64,000 nucleotides of DNA from Actinomadura rudentiformis. GTDB taxonomy: Bacteria > Actinomycetota > Actinomycetes > Streptosporangiales > Streptosporangiaceae. The stretch's first letter is position 1; every line of letters starts with the position of its first letter. Position numbers and translations under genes: made by a program. Below are positions 50,274-58,869 of the stretch, one piece after another. The notes beneath the pieces were generated by a model that saw only the letters and a program-made list of their open reading frames with translations, was not told where the DNA came from and made no database searches. The DNA lies in the NCBI RefSeq assembly GCF_008923185.1, contig NZ_WBMT01000029.1, forward strand, positions 62,001 to 126,000, in the 5' to 3' direction.

Positions 50274-50528
50274 ACGATTCGCGGGCTGCGATGCACAAAG
50301 GAGTGTCGCTGGGGGGATGGGCGCGTTGCGATGCGAGGAGCGCCCAGCTGAACGAATGGGGAGCTGTCGGCGGGGGCGCGTGGTGTGGGCTGGGTGATGG
50401 CGGGTTTGATCATCCACGGACGGTTCCGCGTCGGGGTGGCGGCTGTATAAGGGTCCCTGGTGGGAGGGACCTGCGATTCACTCGGCTGAGGGACGACGGT
50501 GGATGGTGATCTCCGTAGCGTTCCGGGC

Positions 50529-51713
50529 ATGAGAGCAGCCCGTACTTCCTCTGGTGTTAGGACGGCCGTGGTCGCGGTCGCAACGGTGAGCGTCATCAGT
50601 GCGTGCGGTGAGGGTGGTGGAAAAGGCGGGGTCGATGCGGCCCTTAAGCGTGACGACCGTCCGGATGCGGCGACGATGCCTGAACGCACCGATCCGGCCG
50701 TTCAGAGCTTCCTGGATGCCACCTTGCCGAAGGGGCCCGGCGGCACGGTTGTCGCAGCCCGGAACGGCGAGCTTGTGCATTGCAAAGGCTTCGGCCTCGC
50801 CGACCGCGAGAAAAGGATTCCAGCACGCTGCGATACCGCGTACGACATCATGTCGATGACCAAGCAGTTCACTGCTGCCGGAATCATGAAGCTGGAGATG
50901 GCCGGCAAGCTGCGCGTGACAGATCCGATCAGCAAATTCGTCGGCCCGGTGCCCGCGGACAAGCGGGGGATCACGCTGCATCACCTGCTGACGCATACGG
51001 GCGGGTTGAATGATGAAGAGTCCGGCGACGACTACACCCCGGTCTCGCGCGACAAAATGCTGGACGTCGCACTGAAGTCGAAGCTCCGATCCGCTCCGGG
51101 CACCGAATTCTCTTACTCCAACCTGGGATACAGCGTCCTCGCGGCCATCATCGAGAAGGTCGCGGGCGTCGGTTATGAACGCTTCCTTGCCGAGCAACTG
51201 CTCGTACCGTCGGGGATGACACGGACCGGGTACGTGCTGCCGCAGTGGGACCGTGACCAGGTCGCGGTGGAGTACGACGAGCACGGCAAGCCTCAAGGCA
51301 AACCGTACGAGCACCCCTGGGCCGCCGACGGACCGTACTGGTTCCTACGCGGCAACGGCGGCCTGCTTTCCACGCCGCGCGACATGTTCCGCTGGCATCG
51401 CGCATTGGAAGACGACAAGGTCCTCTCTGCAACCGCCAAGCGCAAGATGTTCAAGCCCCACGTGGCCGTTGGCGAACGACCCGGCTACAAGTTCTACTAC
51501 GGATATGGCTGGGGTGTAATCCGTGCCGGCAACCGCTACATCATTGAGCACGACGGCGGGAACGACTGGTCGTTCGGCGAATTCGCGCGCTTCCCTGGCC
51601 ATCGGACGATGGTGTTCTGGATCAGCAACCATGCGTTCCGGAAAGGGAAATGGAACCTTGATGAGCAGAACATGGAGCTGACCCTCGGAATCGAGAAGCG
51701 CACCCGCCGCTGA
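50529..51713 (+). CDS. Serine hydrolase, class C beta-lactamase/DD-peptidase fold, lipoprotein
   Basis: About 394 residues from ATG 50529. Signal peptide VRTAVVAVATVSVISACGEG ends in a lipobox (SAC). The catalytic S-x-x-K is seen in YDIMSMTKQFTAAGIMKLEM, the Y-x-N in FSYSNLGYSVLAAIIEKVAG, and the third motif as IIEHDGGNDWS (H-x-G in place of K-T-G). LHHLLTHTGGLNDEE is the family loop. Relatives are esterases, D-aminopeptidases and penicillin-binding-like hydrolases; true beta-lactamase activity is not implied. No neighbour is linked to it. Confidence 0.9.
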   Translation: MRAARTSSGVRTAVVAVATVSVISACGEGGGKGGVDAALKRDDRPDAATMPERTDPAVQSFLDATLPKGPGGTVVAARNGELVHCKGFGLADREKRIPARCDTAYDIMSMTKQFTAAGIMKLEMAGKLRVTDPISKFVGPVPADKRGITLHHLLTHTGGLNDEESGDDYTPVSRDKMLDVALKSKLRSAPGTEFSYSNLGYSVLAAIIEKVAGVGYERFLAEQLLVPSGMTRTGYVLPQWDRDQVAVEYDEHGKPQGKPYEHPWAADGPYWFLRGNGGLLSTPRDMFRWHRALEDDKVLSATAKRKMFKPHVAVGERPGYKFYYGYGWGVIRAGNRYIIEHDGGNDWSFGEFARFPGHRTMVFWISNHAFRKGKWNLDEQNMELTLGIEKRTRR

Positions 51714-51889
51714 CCAAAAGCCGGGCGGGTCATTTCCGCCGGCGACATGGTTCAGGCGGCCGCCGGTTCGGCAACTGCACGCTCAAACTCAAACCCGCCC
51801 GACCAGGCCCTGACCCCCGCTCGATCTCGAACCGGGCGTGCCGGTGTGAATCAGGCCCAGAGTTGGAGGCGGGTATGGCCGGGCGGTCC

Positions 51890-52312
51890 TACTGCGAACT
51901 CTCGGCGATGGGCGGCCAGACCCAGTCGAGGGTGCCGTCATCGCACACCTCGGGCCGGTCACCGCGAACGTCCACACCATGCTCGAGCGCGTCGGCGATC
52001 CCGCCGAGCATCTCCGCGACGCCTGGCCAGAGCGGCTCACCTGCGGGCGGCCTCGTACCTGTCCCGCTTTATGGCGCATCCATGCGGCGGACCGTGGAGC
52101 AGGTTGCGGACTGTGCCGCAGGGGTCGGCTGGCCGTGGAGCAGGACGGCGAACAGGTAGCCGCCGCCCGTCATCGGCGATCGGCCGCACCCTGCCGCACC
52201 CCGGTGGTGAATCCGCCGCGTCGAAGACGACGCGTTCGCGGAGCCGAGCGGAGACCTGGACGAACGGTTCAAGGGGGCTGGCCGCCCGTGCGATCGGGTC
52301 CTCGCGCGCCAC
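51890..52312 (-). pseudogene. Frameshifted hypothetical protein
   Basis: Coding-like segments in three frames follow one another: from ATG 52312 AREDPIARAASPLEPFVQVS, ARLRERVVFDAADSPP; then DDGGGYLFAVLLHGQPTPAA; and finally VAEMLGGIADALEHGVDVRG, VCDDGTLDWVWPPIAES ending at 51890. A complete gene of about 140 residues seems to have lost its frame at least twice. No family recognised. It lies in an eroded region after the hydrolase gene. Confidence 0.5.
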
Positions 52313-52498
52313 CCGATCTCTCTTCCGAAGAGTTGATCATCCCAGCCTGCCTCAGCGGGCGCCGTCCCCCAACCCCTGGTTGAGGGGTGCATCCCGTCGC
52401 GGCGCCCCGCTGGTGCGGGATGGCAGGCGCGGGCAGCGGCGGCCAAGGTCGTGATCAAACGACCGAGGACGAGCTGGAGGACGGCATGAGTCCCCGGA

Positions 52499-52843
52499 GT
52501 ACGCAAGATCGAGCCCGTGGAAGGCGGCTTCCAGATCTTCACCGACGCCGGCGTCCAGACCGCCGACGTCGTCATCAACGCCGTCAACCCGCCGCCGCAC
52601 TCAATCCCCGAGAACACCGGCGCGCTGATCTCGTCACTGCTCGCCAGCCGGGCAGCCGAGCCCCACCCCGACGGCGGGCTGAACGTCGAGACCGCAACCG
52701 GGCGGCTCACGGTGTCCGGCCAGGCCGACCCCCGGCTGTACGCCATGGGCGACCTCGCAGGGGACAGGCCGTTCATCACCACGAGCATCGCGGGCCTGGC
52801 CGCACGTGCCGAAGCGACCGCCCAGGCGCTCCTGGCAAGCTGA
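52499..52843 (+). pseudogene. C-terminal fragment of FAD/NAD(P)-binding protein
   Basis: Open stretch reading RKIEPVEGGFQIFTDAGVQT, ADVVINAVNPPPHSIPENTG, LNVETATGRLTVSGQADPRL, YAMGDLAGDRPFITTSIAGL. This is the end of an FAD-NAD(P)-binding domain protein of the PF13454 sort: G-x-x-x-x-x-x-D-P-R-L-Y-A-x-G-D-L is the flavin motif. The dinucleotide-binding N-terminus and most of the protein are missing, so it is a truncated remnant. Confidence 0.7.
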
Positions 52844-52935
52844 CGGCACCGGACAGGCCAGGCGGTCTCAGCAAGTTGACGGCACCGGACGGAGCGGCTG
52901 TTCTGTCCGGCCTGGCCCCGAGTCCAGCGCATACC

Positions 52936-52971
52936 GGCGCCAGGGCAGAGCAAGGCGCCAGGGCAGAGCAA
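52936..52971. repeat. 18-bp tandem duplication
   Basis: GGCGCCAGGGCAGAGCAA is present twice in tandem (52936-52953, 52954-52971). Slightly upstream, a second pair sharing TGACGGCACCGGAC recurs at about 52840 and 52878. Both lie in non-coding DNA of the eroded island. Confidence 0.8.
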
Positions 52972-53030
52972 GATGTGGGCTCTGTTGTTGCGCGCGGGAG
53001 TCTCTGTCAGTGGCTCGCGCCGAACCGGTG

Positions 53031-53513
53031 TCAGTTAATGCCGTCCGGCACCACCGGCGTCCGGTCGTCGATTTCGAGGAGATAGGGGGCGGCCAGGCCG
53101 TGGTAGTCGGTTTTGCGTTCGGCGGGCAGGTCCTTCCAACCGGTGATGAGGCCCCGGCAGCGGTGTGATTTGCACCGGCAATGGACGGCGAAGTGCTCGA
53201 CCGTGTAGTTGCGCATGGCGTAGTCGAAGGTGATCTCCTGGCCCGCGGTGATGAGCTGGCGGGCGACATAGTCGTGCGCGCCGCCGGCGTTGGGACGGAT
53301 GCCGCAGTTGGGGTCGCAGGAGTGGTTGACCTTCGCGGTCAGCCCGCCGTGCAGCACGAACCGGTGCTCGCCGATCTGAGAGGCATGGGCATGGTTGTGG
53401 TCGAGTTCGCGGTCGATGACACCGACCATCACGGTCTCGCCGGCCTGGAAGGATCGGGTGGCGAACACGCCTTCGCCCTTGCCGTCGGTGCGCTGGAGCT
53501 CATAGCCGTTCAC
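53031..53513 (-). CDS. SET-domain protein methyltransferase
   Basis: Complete small SET protein of 160 residues. SET-I: DGKGEGVFATRSFQAGETV; the S-adenosylmethionine/knot motif is KVNHSCDPNCGIRPNAGG (N-H-S-C); then LITAGQEITFDYAMRNYTVE with the catalytic D-Y. A post-SET cysteine cluster follows, HCRCKSHRCRG (C-x-C-x4-C), which with the N-H-S-C Cys would bind zinc. It should methylate lysine in a protein, or have drifted to another substrate. No obvious target nearby; the flanks are an eroded island. All key residues are present, so it looks active. Confidence 0.9.
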   Translation of the reverse strand: MNGYELQRTDGKGEGVFATRSFQAGETVMVGVIDRELDHNHAHASQIGEHRFVLHGGLTAKVNHSCDPNCGIRPNAGGAHDYVARQLITAGQEITFDYAMRNYTVEHFAVHCRCKSHRCRGLITGWKDLPAERKTDYHGLAAPYLLEIDDRTPVVPDGIN

Positions 53514-53802
53514 GTCGCCTGCTTTCTGGAGGAACAGCCACCCGCAAGCTGATCAGGACTGAACCGACCCGTTTCCAAAGCCGGGGACGGTCGGCAGGCA
53601 TGGCCTGTGTGAGAGGCATCTGCACTGCAGGCGACCACGAGATCGGGTGGATGGCGGTGCGCTGGCATCTGCCCGTCGTGTTGAGGTGCGTAGATCGTCT
53701 TGACTGTACAACACAGCGCCACCGATCACGCGCGTTGCAGCCCCTGCACTCTGGGACCGGCGGCCGGACTCCGCGGAGGTCAGCAGCGACCACGGACAGG
53801 AC

Positions 53803-54250
53803 TCACTGGTCGGTGGTGAGTCGTTCGATGGCTTTCTGCCGGTCTTGGAGGGTGGGCTGGCTGTAGCGGCGGGCGGTTTCGACGGAGTGGCCGAGGAGTT
53901 CGGCGACGATGACGATGTCGGTGCCCCGGCGGGTCATGGTGGTTCCGGCGGTGTGGCGCAGGACGTGCGGGGTGAAGATGCCGTCGCGGCCCAGAGGGCA
54001 GGCCTGCGGTGTCGGCGATGGTGCGCAGTGCGGTATAGGCCGAGCGGGCCGACAGGCGGCCGCCGGGGCGGTTGAGGAACAGCGCGGGGTGGTGTCGGCG
54101 CTCTTCCAGCCGGAGCGTTCGCGCAGCCATTCCTCCAGCACGGTGCGGAGCTTGGGGTGCAGGGGGACTTCGCGGTATTTGCCGTTTTTGCCATGTCGGA
54201 CGATCAGATGGCTGTTGCGGGCTGACATGCGGATGTCGCCGGTGTCCAGT
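53803..54250 (-). pseudogene. Broken tyrosine recombinase (phage-type integrase)
   Basis: Catalytic half of a tyrosine recombinase in two frames. Upstream piece: SARNSHLIVRHGKNGKYREV, PLHPKLRTVLEEWLRERSGW; then in another frame LFLNRPGGRLSARSAYTALR; then back to IFTPHVLRHTAGTTMTRRGT, IVAELLGHSVETARRYSQPT. H-x-L-R-H and L-L-G-H-x-x-x-x-x-x-x-Y are the conserved box II residues. The N-terminal core-binding domain and first catalytic Arg region are lost, so it is dead. It marks a former integrative element. Confidence 0.88.
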
Positions 54251-54484
54251 GTGGGGCTGGACCGCAGACTTACCGTCCACCGCAGCCTCACCGTCGGCCA
54301 AGCGTCACCCTCTACCTCAGCGTCCAATTCCAGCCTGCGGGCTCAGCCCGAGCCGGTCGCATGAGCATCTGAACGCGGGGAACATGACCGGTGACACGAT
54401 CAACCCCGACCGTCCGCGGCGCCGCAGACCGAGCAGACGGTCTCGGTGTGCTCGGTCCGGGACGCTTGTGATGGAGAAACTCTG

Positions 54485-54949
54485 ATGACGATGTTCCACC
54501 CCGACGACGCCGACGACGCCGACGGCGCCGCATCACTGGTGCCGCGCACCGGCCGATGGCAACTGCCGAGCGAACGGTCAGCGGCGGCCCACGCCCGCCG
54601 AACCATCCACGCCGCCCTGCAACGGTGGGGACTGGGCCCGGCCGCAGACACCCTCACCAGCCAACTGGCGTCACTGATCCAAGACCTCTCCACCCGCTCC
54701 GCCGTGCGCGTTCCCGCCCTGATCGACCTGCGGCTGGAACTACGCGCAGCCGACCGCCTGCTGCTGGGTGAGGTCCAGGCCTCCACCCCCGACCGGCCCG
54801 GACCCGCTGATCAGACATCCGCCGGCAAGGGCGGCCGCGGCATCATCGCCCTCACCTATGGCCGCCGCCTCGCACGCAACGGCACCGCCACCTGGTACAC
54901 CCACGCCTTCACCTGGTGGCAGCCGAACACCATCACCACTGACCGCTGA
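54485..54949 (+). CDS. RsbW-like ATP-binding (anti-sigma regulatory kinase-type) protein
   Basis: About 154 residues from ATG 54485. After an Asp-rich N-terminus (FHPDDADDADG), TGRWQLPSERSAAAHARRTI then HAALQRWGLGPAADTLTSQL is the start of an HATPase_c_2 domain. The N-box region reads LASLIQDLSTRSAVRVPALI, lacking the usual Asn, and a late GKGGRGIIALTYGRRLARNG with TATWYTH corresponds to G2. The missing Asn suggests weak or no ATPase activity. Similar stand-alone ATPases are abundant in filamentous actinobacteria as regulators of sigma factors. No partner adjacent. Confidence 0.72.
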   Translation: MTMFHPDDADDADGAASLVPRTGRWQLPSERSAAAHARRTIHAALQRWGLGPAADTLTSQLASLIQDLSTRSAVRVPALIDLRLELRAADRLLLGEVQASTPDRPGPADQTSAGKGGRGIIALTYGRRLARNGTATWYTHAFTWWQPNTITTDR

Positions 54950-55181
54950 CCTGCCCACCGGGTCTGGCAGCGGCGGTGCTGTCAGGCACTCCAATGTCTG
55001 CAGCTTGGCGACTATCCGCAGCTTGCCGACCTCACCGACGTCACGCCGTTTCCGTCGCCGCTGTCGCCACCGTCTCCGCCGTCTCCGTCGCCGCAGCCTC
55101 GCCCGGAGACGGCCTCACCCGCCGACACCGACAACCGCATGTCTTGCCCTGGCGGTGTCTCCGCCGTATTCCGGCCGCGTC

Positions 55182-56390
55182 TCAAACGGAGTCGTCGGTG
55201 AGCTGGATGTCGCGTCCGGCGCCGAAGCCTGCCGCCGCCATGGCGAAGGACAGGCCGGTCAGTACGAGGAGCGGCAGGCCCCAACCACCGGTGTGGTCGT
55301 GCAGTACGCCGAGGACCAGGGGGCCGGCGGCGGCCACGAGGTAGCCGATGGCCTGAGCCATGCCCGCGAGAGCGGAAGCCTGTGCCGGGCTTGCGGCGCG
55401 GCGGCTCTGGAAGGTCATGGCCAGCACGAGGCAGGCGCCGCCGCCGAGGCCGAGCAGCGTGCAGGAGAGGAAGGACAATCCCGGCGCCACCAGCAGGACG
55501 ACGAAGCCTGCAGCGACGAGGGCCGATGCGGTCGCGGCCGTCCACCGCTGGTCGTCGTGACCGCGCGAGAGCAAGGGCACAACGCTGCTGGCCAGCAGGG
55601 CGACCACTTGGTAGAAGAACAGCATCCATCCGGCAGCGGATGCGGAGGTGCCCTGATCGGCCAGGATGCTCGGCAGCCAGGCGATGACGGAGTAGAAGCC
55701 GAGCGATTGAAGCCCCATGAAGAAGGTGACCTGCCAGGCCAGACGGGAACGCCACGGAGTCTCGCTTCTGCGCGCGGCGGGCGCCGGGCGGCCGGCGTCA
55801 CTGCGCATGTAGGCAATCCAGACGAGCAGCCCCGGGACCGCGAGGACCAGGCTCCAGCCGAGAGATGTGCGCCATCCGCCGGGCAGGGCATCGGAGAGCG
55901 GCACGGATATGCCCGAGGAGACGGCGGCGATCAGGCCCATGACGGTGACGTACAGGGCGCTGACCGTTCCGATGCGGTGGGTGGGCACGGACCGCCGCAC
56001 CACGGCCGGTAGGAGGACGTTCCCGCACGCGATGGCCGCCGACAACACGACGGTCCCCGCGAACAGGCAGATCAAGGAGGGAAGCGATCTCAGCACGGTC
56101 CCCGCGGCCAGGACGGCCAGCGACAGGACGAGCAGGCGGGAGGCGCCCAGGCGGTGCGACACGCGTCCGACCAGCGGGGACGTCGCGGCGAAGGTGAGGA
56201 GGGGAAGGGTGCTGAGCAGTCCGGCCCCGCCAGAGGCCAGAGCTGCGTCGCGTTCGATCGCGGGAAGGAGCGCCCCCACCCCGGTGAGCGTGGCTCGCAG
56301 GTTCGCCGCCACGAGCACGATCGCGATCAGGAACCCAAAGGAGACGGCTCGGCGGTCCAGCTCTTTCTCGGTGAGTTCCTGGGACGTCAT
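55182..56390 (-). CDS. MFS transporter, CynX/NimT type
   Basis: Transporter of about 402 residues from ATG 56390, overlapping the GntR stop (ATGA). Helix 1 FLIAIVLVAANLRATLTGVG is the family signature of cyanate/2-nitroimidazole transporters. Next, GGAGLLSTLPLLTFAATSPL and VGRVSHRLGASRLLVLSLAV (motif A), VTFFMGLQSLGFYSVIAWLP in helix 7. Twelve helices are apparent. It is second in an operon with a FadR-type regulator, so the regulator's ligand is likely the transported compound or its product. Substrate unknown. Confidence 0.92.
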   Translation of the reverse strand: MTSQELTEKELDRRAVSFGFLIAIVLVAANLRATLTGVGALLPAIERDAALASGGAGLLSTLPLLTFAATSPLVGRVSHRLGASRLLVLSLAVLAAGTVLRSLPSLICLFAGTVVLSAAIACGNVLLPAVVRRSVPTHRIGTVSALYVTVMGLIAAVSSGISVPLSDALPGGWRTSLGWSLVLAVPGLLVWIAYMRSDAGRPAPAARRSETPWRSRLAWQVTFFMGLQSLGFYSVIAWLPSILADQGTSASAAGWMLFFYQVVALLASSVVPLLSRGHDDQRWTAATASALVAAGFVVLLVAPGLSFLSCTLLGLGGGACLVLAMTFQSRRAASPAQASALAGMAQAIGYLVAAAGPLVLGVLHDHTGGWGLPLLVLTGLSFAMAAAGFGAGRDIQLTDDSV

Positions 56391-57094
56391 TCCGCTGCCT
56401 CTCGCCGCGCTGTGGCGGCGGTATGACGCGTGGCCTGGACCACCGAGGCGGCCATGCATCGCGCGCCAGTCTCGTCTCCGGCCTCGATGGCGTCCACGAG
56501 CTGCCCATGGAGACGATCGTGTTCGGCCGCGGCCTCGGCGTTCCAGGTCAGCGCGCCGAGCGCGGAGGTGAGCGCGCTGCCCAGGTATTCGTAGACCTCG
56601 GCGAGGATCTCGTTGCCGCTGGCGCGGACGAGGGCGCGGTGGAATTCGCCGTCCACAGCCGCGATCGTTTCCATGTCCCCGGTACGGCCGGCCTCTTCGG
56701 CACAGCCCAGTAGCCGACGCAGTTCGGCCAGGTCATCGGTCGTGCGGCGAACGGCGGCCAGGCCTGCCGCGTACTCCTCGAGAATCGCGCGCAGCTCGAA
56801 GACGTCCTCGCTGCGGGCGGAAGCCGCACGCCGGACCAGCACGGACTCCAGCTCGCTGGACGCGCGGACGTAAGTGCCGTCTCCGGCCCGTGCCTCCAAC
56901 AACCCCAGATGAACGAGTGCCCGGAGCGCCTCGCGCAGCGTGTTGCGACTGACCTGAAGCTCCTGGACAAGGACGCTCTCGGGCGGGATCCGGGTCCCGA
57001 CCGGCCATCGACCGGCCGCGATGTGGGCACGCAGGCTGCTCACCAGCTGGGCCGACAAGGACACCCCCCGGTGCGGCGCCTCCAAGCCTTCCAT
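56387..57094 (-). CDS. GntR-family regulator, FadR subfamily
   Basis: Regulator of about 235 residues from ATG 57094. Winged helix: LSAQLVSSLRAHIAAGRWPV, GTRIPPESVLVQELQVSRNT, LREALRALVHLGLLEARAGD. The FCD domain has FELRAILEEYAAGLAAVRRT and VDGEFHRALVRASGNEILAE. ATGA overlap with the MFS gene shows that both are translated together, so the protein probably represses its own operon. The 19-bp palindrome at 57106-57124, 12 bases before its start, is the likely site. Confidence 0.92.
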   Translation of the reverse strand: MEGLEAPHRGVSLSAQLVSSLRAHIAAGRWPVGTRIPPESVLVQELQVSRNTLREALRALVHLGLLEARAGDGTYVRASSELESVLVRRAASARSEDVFELRAILEEYAAGLAAVRRTTDDLAELRRLLGCAEEAGRTGDMETIAAVDGEFHRALVRASGNEILAEVYEYLGSALTSALGALTWNAEAAAEHDRLHGQLVDAIEAGDETGARCMAASVVQATRHTAATARREAAE

Positions 57095-57105
57095 CCGTAG
57101 GACCT

Positions 57106-57124
57106 CCAAATGTAGGACATTTGG
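57106..57124. promoter_or_regulatory. Palindromic GntR operator
   Basis: CCAAATGT-AGG-ACATTTGG: perfect 8-bp arms with a 3-base centre, just upstream of the GntR/MFS operon. Its AT-rich arms stand out from the surrounding DNA, and the position is right for autorepression. Confidence 0.85.
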
Positions 57125-57291
57125 CTCGCCATGGTGGAACCTCGATAGGGGAGTTGTCAATACCGGGCCTGGGCTGGTCGACCAGGCCGAACGGGCCTGG
57201 CGCCTGACCTTGCTCACCGATGTGGTGATCTGCTGGACGACCTAGTACTCCAGCAAGGCCATCGTTGAACTGCGCCGCCGAACGCCCCGTC

Positions 57292-58236
57292 CTACGCCCC
57301 TTCGCTACGAGCTTCGATGGCGGTGATGATCTCTTCGCACATTCGGTGGGAGAGCAGAGCGTCGGCGGGTGACAGCGTGATGCCTGTACGGACCGCGTCG
57401 AGGAAGCGCGCGCAGGATTGCTCGACGCCGCGCTGCTGGGAGACCGGGATCCAGTCGGGGCGGCGGGTGAGGGTCTGCGCGCCGTTGTGATCGATGACGT
57501 CGGCGAGGTTGAGGACCTGGCGCTTGCGGCCGTTCCCCATCACCTCGCAGATCTCTTCGGTGCTGCCGCTGTCGCGGTTCATGATTCCGATTGCGGTATG
57601 GCCGTTCCCCGACAATTGCAGGAGCACGTGGAACAGCCGGCCGTCACGGACCTTGGCCCGTACATCCATGTGGGTGATCTCGCCCGGCACCAGGAAGCGC
57701 AGGGTGTCCACCACATGGATGAAGTCATCGAAGATGACGGTGCGGACGTCGCCGGGCAGATCCTTGCGGTTCTTCTGCATGACGATCAGGTCCCGTGGCT
57801 GCTCCAGCAGGTCGACGTAGCCGGGGGCGTGGCGGCGGTTGAAACCCACCATCAGCGACTGGCCGGTCTTCTCCGCCAGTTCTGCCAGGCGCTCGGCTCC
57901 CTTGAGGTGATAGTCCAAGGGCTTGTCGACATAGACGTGGACTCCCGCCTTGAGCAGCCGTTCGGCCAATGACACGTGCGAGGCGGTGGCGGTGTGGATG
58001 AACGCCGCATCGAGTCCCGCTGTCAGCAGTTCATCCAAGTCGGTCGTCCACGACGGTATCCGGTGGGCCTCGGCGATCCGACGCAGCTTGTCCGCGTTCC
58101 GGGTGTGCAGGCGCAGGTCGATGTCGGGCAGCGTGCCCAACACCGGCAGGTACGCCTTCTGTGCGATGTCCCCGAGCCCTATCATCGCCACGCGCAGCCG
58201 GCGGCCGTTCGACGGCCCATCGGTGGAGGTTCCCAT
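57292..58236 (-). CDS. Gfo/Idh/MocA-family oxidoreductase
   Basis: NAD(P)-dependent enzyme of 314 residues. Rossmann motif: RLRVAMIGLGDIAQKAYLPV (G-x-G-x-x-A). The family motif E-K-P is VDKP in LLKAGVHVYVDKPLDYHLKG, with the catalytic Lys retained. LMVGFNRRHAPGYVDLLEQP is the second half start; the C-terminal domain (VIFDDFIHVVDTLRFLVPGE, with D-x-x-x-H) fits sugar or inositol dehydrogenases. It stands alone and ends downstream of the GntR/MFS promoter. Substrate unknown. Confidence 0.9.
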   Translation of the reverse strand: MGTSTDGPSNGRRLRVAMIGLGDIAQKAYLPVLGTLPDIDLRLHTRNADKLRRIAEAHRIPSWTTDLDELLTAGLDAAFIHTATASHVSLAERLLKAGVHVYVDKPLDYHLKGAERLAELAEKTGQSLMVGFNRRHAPGYVDLLEQPRDLIVMQKNRKDLPGDVRTVIFDDFIHVVDTLRFLVPGEITHMDVRAKVRDGRLFHVLLQLSGNGHTAIGIMNRDSGSTEEICEVMGNGRKRQVLNLADVIDHNGAQTLTRRPDWIPVSQQRGVEQSCARFLDAVRTGITLSPADALLSHRMCEEIITAIEARSEGA

Positions 58237-58348
58237 GGCGGCTCAGGCTAACAGCCGCCATCCGCATGGGCGCCGTCCGCGCAGGTCATCGCCCCTAGCG
58301 GTGGTGGACGCTTACGAGCAGGCGCACCGCGACGATGCGGATGAGCGC

Positions 58349-58417
58349 AACCAGTACGTGCCTGGCGCTACAACCAGTACGTGCCTGGCACGACAACCAG
58401 TATGTGCCTGGGCCGCG
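58349..58417. repeat. 23-bp x3 tandem repeat
   Basis: AACCAGTACGTGCCTGGC begins units at 58349, 58372 and (with A-C-G changed to A-T-G) 58395. Each is exactly 23 bp. The array is non-coding, between the Gfo/Idh start and the membrane protein stop. Confidence 0.85.
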
Positions 58418-58467
58418 CCCTGTTTCGGGGTCGCCGGTGCGCGTGGCGACCGCTCGCCACCGCCTGG

Positions 58468-58803
58468 TCACGCCGGTTCCGCCTGCCCGGTGCGGAGGAG
58501 CAGTGTGGTCATGATCAGCGCTCCGGACGCGCCGATGAGGCTGCCGATGCCGAGCCGGCCGTCGACGGCGTAGGACGCGACGGCGGTGACGAGCACGCCC
58601 GCGGAGAAACAGTAAGCGGCAAGGAGCGCCGGAGCGGCCATGCGGTCTGGCAGCGCGGCGGCGACGAGCAGCGCCGCGCAAAGGATCAGGTCGGGGACCA
58701 GGAAGAGGTTGTCGGCACGCCAGGAGCCGGTCGGGAAGAGGAAAGCGAAGGTGCCGAGGCTGAGCAGGACGGCCGCGCCACGTCCGATCTTGAGCGTTGT
58801 CAT
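58468..58803 (-). CDS. Four-TM small membrane protein
   Basis: 111 residues with four hydrophobic segments: GAAVLLSLGTFAFLFPTG, NLFLVPDLILCAALLVAAAL, PALLAAYCFSAGVLVTAVAS and GIGSLIGASGALIMTTLLLR. No charged catalytic residues. ATG 58803 lies inside the palindrome CATGTCTAC-AGC-GTAGACATG, which means that a regulator bound there would block initiation directly. It is divergent from the TetR gene and probably its target; it may be a small permease-like or stress protein. Function unknown. Confidence 0.82.
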   Translation of the reverse strand: MTTLKIGRGAAVLLSLGTFAFLFPTGSWRADNLFLVPDLILCAALLVAAALPDRMAAPALLAAYCFSAGVLVTAVASYAVDGRLGIGSLIGASGALIMTTLLLRTGQAEPA

Positions 58804-58850
58804 GTCTACAGCGTAGACATGGGGTCACCGCGATGTCTACGGCGTAGACA
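58801..58850. promoter_or_regulatory. Two TetR operators; one covers a start codon
   Basis: Site 1: CATGTCTAC-AGC-GTAGACATG (58801-58821), perfect 9-bp arms, containing the membrane-protein ATG (58803). Site 2: TGTCTAC-GGC-GTAGACA (58834-58850), perfect 7-bp arms. Centres are 31 bp apart, about three helical turns. They lie before the TetR gene at 58870. Confidence 0.9.
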
Positions 58851-58869
58851 CTCCTGGCAGGATGGACGC

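Noticed and set aside
55182..56012. Plus-strand frame of 414 codons opposite the CynX-like MFS gene
   Set aside because: Antisense shadow; its Gly/Gln/His-rich peptide has no membrane pattern or motif.
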